DNA from: XYA12-FULL-58-9 sp001798605
Lineage (GTDB): Bacteria; Myxococcota; XYA12-FULL-58-9
Length of the DNA: 43,373 nt
Assembly: GCA_036736205.1 (NCBI GenBank)
Contig: DAINMX010000026.1
Coordinates: 1-43,373, forward strand
Direction: 5' to 3'
Of the stretch, positions 8,382 through 17,076 are shown piece by piece (position 1 is the first letter of the stretch; each line of letters opens with the position of its first letter). The notes beneath the pieces were generated by a model. It saw only the letters and a list, made by a program, of their open reading frames with translations. It did not search any database and was not told where the DNA came from. Both the position numbers and the translations under genes were made by a program.

Positions 8382-10040
8382 ATGAAACTCATGGCAAGGC
8401 CCTCACACTCAATCTTCATCGCCAGTGTCATTGTCGCTGGCATCGTGACCACAATAACAATGAGCTCGAAGAGCTCCCCACCCCAACCCCAACCCCACCC
8501 AAAAGATGGCTTCGTTACGTGGGACATCCCCCCAGGTGCCCGCATCGAGGAGATCGCAACCATCTGGGCAGCGGCGACGTCGGGCGATCCTGAGATATTG
8601 CAAAGCAAGGCCTATGATGCAGAGCTGATAGGCTCTTTGGGCATCGACGCAACCTCGCTCGAAGGTTACCTCAAACCCGGCGTCCACCGAACACCTCGGG
8701 GTGCAACGGCCAATGACGTGATCGCCGAGTTGGTGAAAAGCCAACAACGCACACTCGACGAACGCACGGACCTCATCACGGCAAGTGGCCTAACGCCCCA
8801 TGAAGTACTCACACTCGCTTCTATGCTCGAGAAGGAGTCAAGCGAACTGAGGCCGGCCCTCGCGGCAGCATGGCGGCAACGTTTGCGCATAAATCTGCGT
8901 CTAGAAAGCCATGGAGCCTTGGCCTTTGTCCAGCAGGGCAAGATCGACCGCAGTTTCGACAGCCCCTTCAACACCTTCATTCATCACGGTCTGCCACCCC
9001 ACCCCATCGGCAACCCAACGGCCGAGACCATCGACGCCGTCTTGCACGCCGTCGAGAGTGCCGAAACCGTGGTGCTTCGTGGCAGACAACCTTCGCCGGA
9101 GGAGATCGAGGCTCTGAGGGCCGTGCCCGTGGATCCGCCGCCCGCAAGCCTAGCACGGGATACCCATTACTGGGTGTCCAATGAGATGCGACATGACGTC
9201 GTCCGCTCCTCCATCGAACACAAAGGTGGCATCTACATGGGAGTGGGCACGGACCAATGTTACCTCCTTGCCGGATGGATGCGTCCCGACATGATGGTGT
9301 TGATGGACTTCGACCAAGCCGTGATCCACCTCCACAACATCTACAGACTCATTTTCTTGGCGGCCGAGACACCTGAACGCTTCAGCGAGCTTTGGTCCTT
9401 TGCCGGCCGCAAGGACCTTTACGGGCTCATCAAGGCCGCCAATCCAACTCCTGCCAAACGCCGTCAGCTACACCTGATCCTCGAGGAGGCTCGGCCCAAA
9501 GTAGCATGGCGATTCAAACGCATGCGCGACATCTACCAACCGCTCGGGGTCCCAACCTTCTTGGACTCTCCGGAACAGTACGCCCACCTGCGCGCCCTGT
9601 TCACTGGCGATCGGGTGTTCGCGATCCGCGGAGACCTCACCGGCAAAAAGGCCATGAGAAACCTCGGCAAGGTGTTCGGCGAAAACGGCCGCACCGTTGG
9701 GCTCGTGTATCTCTCAAACGCGGAACAGTATTTCGGATATACCGAGAACTTCCGTACCAACATTCGCTCCCTTCCCCTCGACGCCAATTCGACACTGTTT
9801 CGCACCCGTCCTGCCGGTAAGGATTATGTCTATATCCTGCAACCGCTAGAGAACTTCCGACGCTGGCTCGAAGAGCCCCACATCCGTGGCGTCGCCTATG
9901 TCGCGCCGAAGAAATCACTCAATGTCAAAAAGCGACCATTGGTCATGATCGATGGCGATCCACCACCACCTCCCACCTCCAAGCGCAAATCGTCCGAAGG
10001 CAAGAAGGCACCCGCGGCCAAGACTGCCACTCGGCCCTGA
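8382..10040 (+). CDS. Fusion of MltG-like transglycosylase domain and LIC_10091-like domain
   Basis: The 552-residue protein has an N-terminal membrane anchor (about residues 8-27) and a Pro-rich linker. An MltG/YceG-like region follows, with SLEGYLKPG, ASMLEKE (E150 aligns with the catalytic Glu of the ASIVEKE motif in MltG) and SPFNTFIHHGLPPHPIGNP. MltG cleaves nascent peptidoglycan strands at the inner membrane. The second half (about residues 265-510) resembles the LIC_10091 family: GGIYMGVGTDQCY, an acidic VLMDFDQAV strand, VYLSNAEQYF and NIRSLPLDANS. That family has a methyltransferase-like fold of unknown activity. A short Pro/Lys-rich tail ends it. Start 8382 (MKLMARPSHS) places the membrane segment at the N-terminus; a GTG at 8316 is an alternative. 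Confidence 0.75.
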   Translation: MKLMARPSHSIFIASVIVAGIVTTITMSSKSSPPQPQPHPKDGFVTWDIPPGARIEEIATIWAAATSGDPEILQSKAYDAELIGSLGIDATSLEGYLKPGVHRTPRGATANDVIAELVKSQQRTLDERTDLITASGLTPHEVLTLASMLEKESSELRPALAAAWRQRLRINLRLESHGALAFVQQGKIDRSFDSPFNTFIHHGLPPHPIGNPTAETIDAVLHAVESAETVVLRGRQPSPEEIEALRAVPVDPPPASLARDTHYWVSNEMRHDVVRSSIEHKGGIYMGVGTDQCYLLAGWMRPDMMVLMDFDQAVIHLHNIYRLIFLAAETPERFSELWSFAGRKDLYGLIKAANPTPAKRRQLHLILEEARPKVAWRFKRMRDIYQPLGVPTFLDSPEQYAHLRALFTGDRVFAIRGDLTGKKAMRNLGKVFGENGRTVGLVYLSNAEQYFGYTENFRTNIRSLPLDANSTLFRTRPAGKDYVYILQPLENFRRWLEEPHIRGVAYVAPKKSLNVKKRPLVMIDGDPPPPPTSKRKSSEGKKAPAAKTATRP

Positions 10041-10089
10041 GACGGTCGCCGCACGCCAGCGTGAAACAGCCAGTGCAGCCAGTGACCCA

Positions 10090-10117
10090 CGGCAGTTCCC
10101 TTAGCGGCAGTTCCCTT
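10090..10117. repeat. 13-base direct repeat, period 15, at the AMMECR1 stop codon
   Basis: CGGCAGTTCCCTT occurs at 10090-10102 and 10105-10117, with two bases between. One copy holds the last codons of the minus-strand AMMECR1 gene and the other lies across and past its stop. This looks like a recent small tandem duplication. Confidence 0.8.
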
Positions 10118-10661
10118 CGGAGAAGACCTCGGCGGTGAACGTTTCAATCTGCACCGAACCATCTCGCCAAGCATTTGCGGGCAAACCGGCCTTAACACAG
10201 GTGTGATCGAGAAACGTCTCTGCATCCCAACCACGATCTGTGGCAACCTGCGGAAGCAACACTCCGCGCTGGTATCCGCGCGCCACGCAGATGCCATCCC
10301 GACCAACCAGCACATCTTCTGGCTTGGCCGCTTTGCAGGGTGTCAGCGCCGATATCTCGAGCACGATGTCCGCAAGCTCCCGAGCCGCGACAGTCGGAAA
10401 CCGTGGGTCCTGGGTGGCCGCCGCTGCGGCCATCTCGTCGACCGCTTGCCACAGCGGCCGCGTCTCGGCAAAAGTGCCAATGCACCCGCGAAGGGCCCCG
10501 GCCCGAGTATGAAGACTCACAAAACAACCAGCCAACACTTCGGCACCCGTTGGCGGTAAGTCTGGTGTGGTTGGTGCCCGCCCAGCGGCCACAGCATGAA
10601 GAATGGCGCTGCGAGCCCGTTCTAGCAACCACAGCCTCGTCTCTTTTGGCATACAGGTCAC
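10101..10661 (-). CDS. AMMECR1-domain protein (AmmeMemoRadiSam protein A type)
   Basis: The protein (186 residues from GTG 10661; 183 from ATG 10652) is an AMMECR1 domain. Recognisable parts are GCFVSLHTRAGALRGCIGTF, the helix AVDEMAAAAATQDPRF, the strand DIVLEISALTP, GICVARGYQRGVLLPQVA and WDAETFLDHTCVKAGLP. The biochemical role of this family is not established; in many genomes it accompanies Memo and a radical SAM gene, neither of which is adjacent here. GTG at 10661 is preferred because GGAG is 6 bases upstream; the ATG at 10652 lacks a ribosome site. It follows the ExbD-like gene on the same strand with a gap of 37 bases. Two final Cys residues come from the repeat-bearing end. Confidence 0.85.
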   Translation of the reverse strand: MTCMPKETRLWLLERARSAILHAVAAGRAPTTPDLPPTGAEVLAGCFVSLHTRAGALRGCIGTFAETRPLWQAVDEMAAAAATQDPRFPTVAARELADIVLEISALTPCKAAKPEDVLVGRDGICVARGYQRGVLLPQVATDRGWDAETFLDHTCVKAGLPANAWRDGSVQIETFTAEVFSEGNCR

Positions 10662-10698
10662 GGTTGGCTCCAGTCTGTGATCTTTCGTACGCTTGCTG

Positions 10699-11088
10699 TC
10701 ATTTCTCGATGAGCTCTTCGTGAAAGCGGTCGGCATTTTTGCGCACGTATTCGAGGATCTCAAACTCAATCCACAAAGGGTCGTGATCATTCACACGTGC
10801 CCCCAATCGAGACACCCCGCACTTGCGTACCTGCAGCAAGGCCGGCTCGATCGTTCGCCATGTTGCGTCCCTGTCCGCTTGGATGAAGACTTCACTGACG
10901 CGGCTCAATGTCTTGCAGGCGTCGATGAGGGGAACGGTGTCGACCCTCCAATCGCCATCCGTGCTCAAGGCAATGATGGCAGACGCTGGAGCAGACGCTG
11001 GGGCAGACGTCGGGGCAACAATGGTGGTCACGACAGCGGGGGGCGATCCTCCTGTCGTCGATAACAAAGTAAGAAGCAGTACCAGCAT
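10699..11088 (-). CDS. Exported ExbD/TolR-like periplasmic-domain protein
   Basis: The 129-residue protein opens with MLVLLLTLLSTTGG, a hydrophobic stretch serving as signal peptide or anchor, then an Ala/Ser/Pro-rich linker. The remainder resembles the periplasmic domain of ExbD/TolR: strand IIALSTDGDWRV, strand EVFIQADRDATWRTIEPALL with the usual 'aD....w..i...l' layout, and CGVSRLGARV. In ExbD/TolR this domain couples proton-driven stator complexes to outer-membrane machinery. Here the conserved membrane Asp of ExbD is not visible and there is no ExbB/TolQ neighbour, so any stator role is uncertain. AGGGG lies 5 bases before the ATG. Its C-terminus (EYVRKNADRFHEELIEK) is charged and helical. 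Confidence 0.6.
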   Translation of the reverse strand: MLVLLLTLLSTTGGSPPAVVTTIVAPTSAPASAPASAIIALSTDGDWRVDTVPLIDACKTLSRVSEVFIQADRDATWRTIEPALLQVRKCGVSRLGARVNDHDPLWIEFEILEYVRKNADRFHEELIEK

Positions 11089-11434
11089 GGAGCCCCCTGT
11101 GAATGCGCACTCGACGTTGGTTGGTACATTGCATCAGAAGGACGACGTCAGGCAAACAGTTTCAATGTTCCCAACGGCCTTTGCGAGTCCAGGCGTCATC
11201 CTTCCGCAGGATCGGCCTGCTGTGTCTGCTCCAGCCGTGCAACATCACCAGTTTGTAATCGTTGGTTGACAATCCATGGTGCCGAAACGAGAGCTTGTGC
11301 TGAAGAAGCATTCCAACCGTTGAGAATAATTACATCAAACGGATGTCGCGGAAATGACGCTGTTGGCCCGGAAGATGCATCCGGTTGGCCCACCGCCCGT
11401 CACCCCGCAAGCTTGGCGGGCCGGAGAGGTTCAC
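11089..11434. other. Intergenic region between divergent genes
   Basis: This 346-base gap separates the ExbD-like gene (minus) from the first Cys-rich lipoprotein gene (plus), so it should hold both promoters. Short open frames here show no signal peptide, ribosome site or protein pattern. I could not fix a confident -35/-10 pair or any structured RNA. Confidence 0.5.
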
Positions 11435-12220
11435 ATGAAGTTTTCTCAAACCATGGCCTTGGCTGCCGTGGCAACGACCTGCTTGTGGAGTTGCGGCACT
11501 CCGCAACTAGCTCCCGAGACGTCCTGCTCCTTGGTTTGCGAGTATGGATTTGTTCGTGGCACCAATGGCGAGACTTTTTGCCAGTGCCGGAAACCGGACG
11601 GGTGCGACAAACCCGGCACCGTTTGGAGGAGCAACCCCACAACTGGCGCATGCGAGGAATTCTCGTCCGAATGCTATGCTCCCGAGGATTGGTCCAGTTG
11701 TGAAGTCGGGTGTTGGTACGAAGGCTCCGCGTATCCGATTGGTGCCGAGATCGCGGCCATCGACGGCTGCAACACGTGCTGGTGCCGCGCGGAAGGCCTC
11801 GAGTGTAGCGACCAGATCTGTCCGTGCCATACTCTCGACGCCGATGCCTGTGAAGATGGTCCTTTGTGCCGGGCGGTATGGGAGACTGACTGCTCGTCCT
11901 GCATGTGGCAAGCACCGTGCTGCGGGCTGGAGTTTTTGGGGTGTTTGACGCAAGACCAAGACTGTTCGGGTGCTTGGCTGGACACCAACAGCCTCGTCGA
12001 CACCTGTCACGGCAGCGACGACGCCATTTTGCCCCGAGGTTGCTGCGGCCCGGACGCGCGCTGCCGAGCCTCCGGTGGCCGTTGGGATCCCGAAGTCTGC
12101 GGCGGCTACCTGTGTGGTGAGGCACCACCGTCATGTGGTGCCCGGTCGGGCGGCTGTGACTGCGGACCAGACAGCTACTACGTGCAAGGCGTAGGGTGCG
12201 AGTTGTGGGATGGTTGTTGA
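11435..12220 (+). CDS. Cys-rich lipoprotein with antistasin-like and VWC-like motifs
   Basis: The 261-residue protein has a lipoprotein signal (MKFSQTMALAAVATTCLWSC; lipobox LWSC) and very many cysteines, consistent with a disulphide-rich envelope protein. The first mature segment (CSLVCEYGFVRGTNGETFCQ) matches the Cx3CxYGF...CxC spacing of antistasin-type modules. A second segment, GCWYEGSAYPIGAEI followed by DGCNTCWCRAEGLECS, has the layout of von Willebrand factor C modules. Such eukaryote-like Cys-rich modules occur in secreted proteins of Myxococcota and relatives. Its molecular job is unknown; adhesion or protease inhibition are guesses from module type. The start at 11435 has GGAGAGG five bases upstream. 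Another Cys-rich lipoprotein gene follows after 52 bases. Confidence 0.75.
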   Translation: MKFSQTMALAAVATTCLWSCGTPQLAPETSCSLVCEYGFVRGTNGETFCQCRKPDGCDKPGTVWRSNPTTGACEEFSSECYAPEDWSSCEVGCWYEGSAYPIGAEIAAIDGCNTCWCRAEGLECSDQICPCHTLDADACEDGPLCRAVWETDCSSCMWQAPCCGLEFLGCLTQDQDCSGAWLDTNSLVDTCHGSDDAILPRGCCGPDARCRASGGRWDPEVCGGYLCGEAPPSCGARSGGCDCGPDSYYVQGVGCELWDGC

Positions 12221-12272
12221 TGACCATGAGCCAAACGGCCTCTATGCGAGAGCCTTACTACGGGGGAAACAA

Positions 12273-12914
12273 ATGCTAAGGGCGGTCTGCTTGCTGGCTA
12301 TTGTTTTGAGCGCAACGGCTTGTTCGGACGACGAATGCTCTCCGAAATGTTACGGGAGATGCTGTGGAGATGATGGTTGCGGCAATCCGTGCCCTGACAA
12401 CTGCGGCACCGAGTGCCATATTGGAAGTTGCACCTGTGTTTCGGAAGGATTCGATTGGCCGGACCAGCAACCACAACCCAACAGCCTCTATTTCACCCCG
12501 AGCTGTGACTTGGCTTCTTGCCCGGCAGTCAACATGGCTCGACGAGACAGTTCCTCCATCACATGCAGACTCGACAGCGGCCGGTTGCACATTGAGACCG
12601 TGTTGACTGACACCGGCACATTCACAATAGATCTACTCGCACCAACAACCCCCGAGCATGTCTTCAACCCTACTCTCGACAACCTACAGCTCGATTGGAC
12701 CACCGAGGACGGTGCCACTTGGTTCACGTTTATCAATGGAACGACCAGTGGCTCACTCAGATTCGAGACATGCAGCGACACGATTGCTGGCCGTTTTGAT
12801 TTCCGTGACGCTGTTGAGCCCCATACGGCGGGAATGCCAGATCCCTGGTTTCTGGACTTCGTAGGCGCTTTCAGGTGCGATCTGACAAACGCACCTCTCG
12901 ATTGTGGCCTCTGA
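12273..12914 (+). CDS. Lipoprotein with short Cys-rich CGDDGCG module
   Basis: The 213-residue protein begins MLRAVCLLAIVLSATAC, a lipoprotein signal with lipobox ATAC. Next comes a compact module, CYGRCCGDDGCGNPC, of the CGDDGCG type found in many copies in lipoproteins of Nannocystineae and related bacteria. The remaining 160 residues look like beta strands (HIETVLTDTGTFTIDLLAP, ATWFTFINGTTSGSLRFETC) and match no family I recognise. GGGGGA lies 5 bases before the ATG at 12273. It follows the other Cys-rich lipoprotein closely, so co-expression at the cell surface or in the periplasm is likely. Confidence 0.72.
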   Translation: MLRAVCLLAIVLSATACSDDECSPKCYGRCCGDDGCGNPCPDNCGTECHIGSCTCVSEGFDWPDQQPQPNSLYFTPSCDLASCPAVNMARRDSSSITCRLDSGRLHIETVLTDTGTFTIDLLAPTTPEHVFNPTLDNLQLDWTTEDGATWFTFINGTTSGSLRFETCSDTIAGRFDFRDAVEPHTAGMPDPWFLDFVGAFRCDLTNAPLDCGL

Positions 12915-13063
12915 CGAGAGCAAACGACACCCCCTGCAATCGGTTCTGATCAACGTCCCTGACCTCGTAACGGCGACGCGCCTGCAGTGCCGGATTTGTA
13001 TATGATGCCATGAGCCCAACACCAAGTTCCGCAATGGTCGTCGATTTGATGTAAGGTCCATCC

Positions 13064-14413
13064 GTGGCGATTTCTGAATCAGGAGTCCCTGCCCCCTCGG
13101 GCCGCAGCCCTCAACAGCGGGCGCTGCGCCTGTCTGTTGCGGAGGGAGCGCTGCACGCTGTCATGATCGGGGTAGGCGAAAGCTACCTGGGCGCACTCGC
13201 CGTTGAGCTCGGACATCAGGACTTGGCTTTGGCACTGCTGGTCACGGTGCCACTGCTTGCGGGTGCCGTTGCCCAGCTCGCCTCCGGATTTCTCGTTTCG
13301 GTGTTGGGATCTCGGCGGTTGGTCATCGTCGGCGCGTCACTTCAGGCAGCCTCCCATCTGGCACTCGCGGCCATCGCACTGTTTGGCCACAATGGATTGT
13401 GGTCGCTGCTCCTGGCGAAAACGGCGTTCTGGGTAAGTGGCGCTGTCATCACGCCCCCCTGGAACGCATGGATGACTCGTCTCACAGATGGCATCGACAA
13501 ACCGCGTTACTTTGCGCGCCGTTCGGGTATCCACAGTGTGGCATTGCTCGTTGCGTTTCTCTCCGCGGGCTCAGTTTTGGAAACGGCTCGCGAGGCCGGA
13601 CATGTCTTCAGTGCATTTGCCAGTTTGTTGATTGTGGGGCTTCTTGCACGCACAGCCAGCGCGATACTCCTTGCTTTCCAACAAGATTCGCCGCCACCGC
13701 CAACCACGACATCCCCAGCCACGCGGCTTGTGAATGCAGCTCGCACGAGTCAGTGGCGAGTTGCAGTCTTTGTCTCTCTCGTCATGTTCGGCGCTCAGGT
13801 TGCTGTGCCCTTCTTCACACCGTTCATGTTGCGTGAGCTTCGCCTCGGCTATGGAGCCTATTCGGGACTGTTGGCGGTTTCCATTCTCGCGAAAGCTATT
13901 GCGTATCCCCTCTTCGACCGCGTCATCAAGGTTATCGGACTGCGTGGGATCCTCCTCTTTTCCGGCGTTGGCGTTGCGATTGTGCCGATGGTGTGGGTTT
14001 CGGCATCGAGTCTCACAGAGCTCATATTCATCCAGACTGTCGGGGGGATCGTTTGGGCGGGATTTGAGTTCGCACACTTCCAGCTTCTCATGGGCTCCGC
14101 GACCGAAGATTGTCGGGTGGAGTTCTTCGCCTTGGCAGGCACGGGCACAGGATTGGCTCAACTCGGTGGGTCCATGATTGGCAGTCACTTGCTCGATGTC
14201 GGGGCTGTCGACTACCGTGGGGTGTTCGCGCTATCGGCACTGTTGCGTGCCGCACCGTTGGCCCTTCTCGTGTCTCCCTGGCTCACGGCGGTCGCCGCCC
14301 GAACGCCCTTCAGACGTATCTTTGTGCGCATTGGGTCTGTTCGTCCCGAGGCTGGGGTGGTGCGGACACCGATCATCGAAGCCGACGAGTCAAAGACGAG
14401 GGCAAGGCACTAG
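13064..14413 (+). CDS. Major facilitator superfamily transporter
   Basis: The 449-residue protein is built of about twelve hydrophobic helices, starting near residue 30 (LHAVMIGVGESYLGALAVEL). Its two halves are separated by a polar loop rich in Pro and Thr near residue 210 (QQDSPPPPTTTSPATR). The loop between helices 2 and 3 contains GSRRLV, in the place of the MFS A-motif. This is an inner-membrane carrier, and the substrate cannot be read from the sequence. The start is GTG at 13064 with AAGG 7 bases upstream. The tail after the last helix is Arg/Thr-rich and short. It stands alone between the lipoproteins and the methyltransferase gene, 150 bases after the former. Confidence 0.85.
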   Translation: MAISESGVPAPSGRSPQQRALRLSVAEGALHAVMIGVGESYLGALAVELGHQDLALALLVTVPLLAGAVAQLASGFLVSVLGSRRLVIVGASLQAASHLALAAIALFGHNGLWSLLLAKTAFWVSGAVITPPWNAWMTRLTDGIDKPRYFARRSGIHSVALLVAFLSAGSVLETAREAGHVFSAFASLLIVGLLARTASAILLAFQQDSPPPPTTTSPATRLVNAARTSQWRVAVFVSLVMFGAQVAVPFFTPFMLRELRLGYGAYSGLLAVSILAKAIAYPLFDRVIKVIGLRGILLFSGVGVAIVPMVWVSASSLTELIFIQTVGGIVWAGFEFAHFQLLMGSATEDCRVEFFALAGTGTGLAQLGGSMIGSHLLDVGAVDYRGVFALSALLRAAPLALLVSPWLTAVAARTPFRRIFVRIGSVRPEAGVVRTPIIEADESKTRARH

Positions 14414-14583
14414 GCACATTCGCCGCAAATCTTCGTGTTGGTTTATGCAAGTAATAGAGTTTTGAGTTGCGATTTTTGGTTGCGATCTCCCCGACCCACG
14501 CGCATTGGTGTATGGTCGCTTCGACTCTCGAGGCGCAGCATTTTGTTCGAATCAATCCGCCCGAGCGCGTGGAGAGCAAACCC

Positions 14584-15663
14584 GTGACCGATCCGCCGAC
14601 AGACAAGCGCACCTTCCTTTTTGCGACCTGCCAGGTGGGAGCGGAACAGGCGCTCAAGGACGAGATCGTGCGCGAGCACCCCCACCTGCGCCTGGCGTTT
14701 TCGCGACCGGGGTTCGTAACATTCAAAGCCGCGGCCGCCCCCGGGGTGGATTCCCAATTCGTGTTAGACAGCGTCTTTGCGCGCACCTACGGCGCGTGCC
14801 TCGGCACGGTCACAGCCGACAGAGCGGCTGTCATCGACATGGCAAAGGCCATGACAAGCCCGCCGTTGCGCTTGCACCTATGGTCGCGCGACCTCCATGC
14901 GCCACGTGACGCCCCTTTGGGTTACGTACCGGGGGAGCTATCGGCGCACGCCAACCAGGAGATCCGCGCGTTGCATGCCACGGGCCTGTTCCATTCCGAC
15001 GTCGTTGCAACCCTAGGGGATCTCGTCCTCGACGTCATCATCGTCGACGAAGATGTCTGGTGGATCGGCTGCCACCGGCACTCACCGACGCATTCGCCGT
15101 ATCCCGGGGCACGACCGCCGATCCCATTGCCGCGTAACGCTCCGTCCCGCGCCTATCTCAAGATCGAGGAGGGTATCCTCTGGGCCGACGCCCCCCTGCA
15201 ATCCGGCGACACGGCGGTCGAGGTCGGCAGCGCCCCGGGCGGCGCGTGTCTGGCTCTGCTCGATCGCGGCCTGCGGGTGGTTGGTATCGATCCCGCCGCG
15301 ATGCATCCCAGTGTTCTTAGCCACCGCGCCTTCCGCCACATCCAGCGACCCATGGCCCTCGTCCGTCGCGAGGAGCTTCCGGCCTCAGTGCAATGGATGG
15401 TGCTCGACGTCAACATCGAGCCCGGAGCGGCCCTCATTGGCGTCGACAGATTGGTCGCAAGAATGCGGGACACCTTGCTCGGCGTCCTGTTCACCCTCAA
15501 ACTCAACAACTGGCAGTTGGTCCAACAATTGCCGCGGTTCTTCGACCACGTGCGGGCCATGGGCCTCCACGACGTCACAGCCAAGCAATTGGCCAACAAC
15601 GGTCGCGAGATCTTTGTCTACGGCGAGACCGCAAAGGGGATGGCACGCCGGCGCGGACCTTGA
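14584..15663 (+). CDS. RlmM/FtsJ-like SAM-dependent RNA methyltransferase
   Basis: The protein (359 residues from GTG 14584) resembles the 23S rRNA 2'-O-methyltransferase RlmM. An N-terminal THUMP-like part (TFLFATCQVGAEQALKDEIV) precedes a Rossmann methyltransferase with SAM motif VEVGSAPGGACLALLDRG, the acidic strand VVGIDP and MVLDVNIEPG. The LFTLKLNNWQL strand is in the place of the catalytic Lys, with EIFVYGE at the end. This K-D-K-E style layout fits ribose methylation of a structured RNA in the cytoplasm; the exact target is inference. Start choice is open: TTG at 14467 and ATG at 14512 are in frame, but similarity begins after 14584 and a GAG-rich ribosome site precedes that GTG. Confidence 0.72.
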   Translation: MTDPPTDKRTFLFATCQVGAEQALKDEIVREHPHLRLAFSRPGFVTFKAAAAPGVDSQFVLDSVFARTYGACLGTVTADRAAVIDMAKAMTSPPLRLHLWSRDLHAPRDAPLGYVPGELSAHANQEIRALHATGLFHSDVVATLGDLVLDVIIVDEDVWWIGCHRHSPTHSPYPGARPPIPLPRNAPSRAYLKIEEGILWADAPLQSGDTAVEVGSAPGGACLALLDRGLRVVGIDPAAMHPSVLSHRAFRHIQRPMALVRREELPASVQWMVLDVNIEPGAALIGVDRLVARMRDTLLGVLFTLKLNNWQLVQQLPRFFDHVRAMGLHDVTAKQLANNGREIFVYGETAKGMARRRGP

Positions 15664-15717
15664 TACTCAAGCCAACCCTTGAGATTGGGTCGCCGTGGTT
15701 ATAGTGAAAAGAGTTCC

Positions 15718-17076
15718 ATGGCGGATGAATCTCAACAGAGGCGCCTACTCGTGGTCGATGATTCGCCCACCGTGCTTCGGGTCATCGAGGGGGTGCTGAC
15801 CCAGGCATCCTATGACGTCACCTGCACCGACAGTGGCGCAGAGGTTCTTGCGCTCGCCCACAAGATCAAACCGCACATGATCCTCGTTGATTTCGCGATG
15901 CCGGGGGTCAGCGGCTACGGTGTTTGTTATGCCCTCGGCAGTGACGAGGATTTGGCACAAATACCCATCGTCCTCATGATCACTCGGGGCGATGCCGTCG
16001 GCACCAAGTTTGTCCATGAGCTCGGCATCATTGACCACATAACCAAGCCATTTGCGCCAGAAGTGTTGCTTGCCGTGGTCGAGCACTCTCTCAAGAAGGC
16101 CAACAATCCCAAACGTCAGGTACCGTTGCCAGCGATGCCGAGGACCGTGACTCCCACGATCGACCTCAGCCCAACCCACGCGCGACGGGCACTCGCCGCA
16201 CTTCTAGTCGAAGAGGCGCATGCCTCTATGGAAATCATCAATGCCCTTGAAGTCGCACTTTCCCAACCACACGTGATCGACTCGCTGAGACGGCTCGTTG
16301 ATTTGACCAATGATCGACACTCTCTGCGCGGCGAACTTGCGGTTGTTCCGATCGCCGAGGTGCTGCAAATCCTGTCACTGCAACGACAGAGTGGGTTCTT
16401 GCACGTGCAAAGCAGCGAGGTTGAGATTACCATAGCACTGGAACGCGGACTTGTTCGCCTGGTGACGGGCACGAACCTCGCCGAAGAGTTTCTGCTCGGT
16501 TCGGTCATGGTTCAAGAAGAGCTCATCGCTCCCAACGACCTCGGACTCCTGCTCAACAACAGGAAGGGTACAACACAGAGACTCGGCAATCAGGTCGTCA
16601 AGCTCGGGTTTCTCACCCGCGACGACCTTCACCGAGCCCTGCGCCGCCAGTCGAGTCAGATCGTCTACGAGCTCTTGCGGTGGCCCAAAGGGATCTTCTG
16701 GTTCGAGCCACGCAATGAATTGCCCGCTGATGTGCTCGAGTTTGAATTTGACTTGACCATCGACGAACTGCTCATGGAAGGCTTTCGTCGCGTCGACGAG
16801 TGGCGTTTGATTGAAAGTGTAATCCCAAGCTTCGATGGTGTTCCCTGCCGTACCCCCACGAGCTTCAACCTCTCCGCTGACCAGCTGACCGACAAAGAGC
16901 AAGCGGTCATTGCCGCAGTGGATGGTAGTCGGACGGTTCGGGAAATAGTGCAGCAAGTGGGCACATCCTCCTTTGACGCCGCCAGAATTATCTATGGCTT
17001 GGTGTCGAGCCGGCTGCTGGCCATGCAGCTGCAGATCTCGCCGACCAACCTCGAGAACAAGGGAACCATCGGGTGA
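15718..17076 (+). CDS. Response regulator: receiver domain plus PATAN (DUF4388) domain
   Basis: The 452-residue protein begins with a CheY-like receiver: acidic pair D14-D15 (LVVDDSP), phosphoacceptor D58 (ILVDFAMPG) and the conserved Lys in HITKPFAPE. From about residue 195 comes a PATAN/DUF4388 domain (LRGELAVVPIAEVLQILSLQ, then GFLHV, ALERGLVR), with GIFWFEP and a winged-helix-like tail (VDGSRTVREIVQQVGTSSFD). Such proteins are common in delta-type proteobacteria as cytoplasmic signalling outputs without DNA-binding domains of standard type. There is no histidine kinase beside it. It is followed after 108 bases by a Crp/Fnr regulator on the same strand. The ATG at 15718 is chosen as the family-like start just before the receiver. 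Confidence 0.88.
   Translation: MADESQQRRLLVVDDSPTVLRVIEGVLTQASYDVTCTDSGAEVLALAHKIKPHMILVDFAMPGVSGYGVCYALGSDEDLAQIPIVLMITRGDAVGTKFVHELGIIDHITKPFAPEVLLAVVEHSLKKANNPKRQVPLPAMPRTVTPTIDLSPTHARRALAALLVEEAHASMEIINALEVALSQPHVIDSLRRLVDLTNDRHSLRGELAVVPIAEVLQILSLQRQSGFLHVQSSEVEITIALERGLVRLVTGTNLAEEFLLGSVMVQEELIAPNDLGLLLNNRKGTTQRLGNQVVKLGFLTRDDLHRALRRQSSQIVYELLRWPKGIFWFEPRNELPADVLEFEFDLTIDELLMEGFRRVDEWRLIESVIPSFDGVPCRTPTSFNLSADQLTDKEQAVIAAVDGSRTVREIVQQVGTSSFDAARIIYGLVSSRLLAMQLQISPTNLENKGTIG

Noticed and set aside
14535..14560. GTTCGAATC, which resembles a tRNA T-loop
   Set aside because: No acceptor stem or anticodon arm can be folded around it, and it lies in the leader of the methyltransferase gene.
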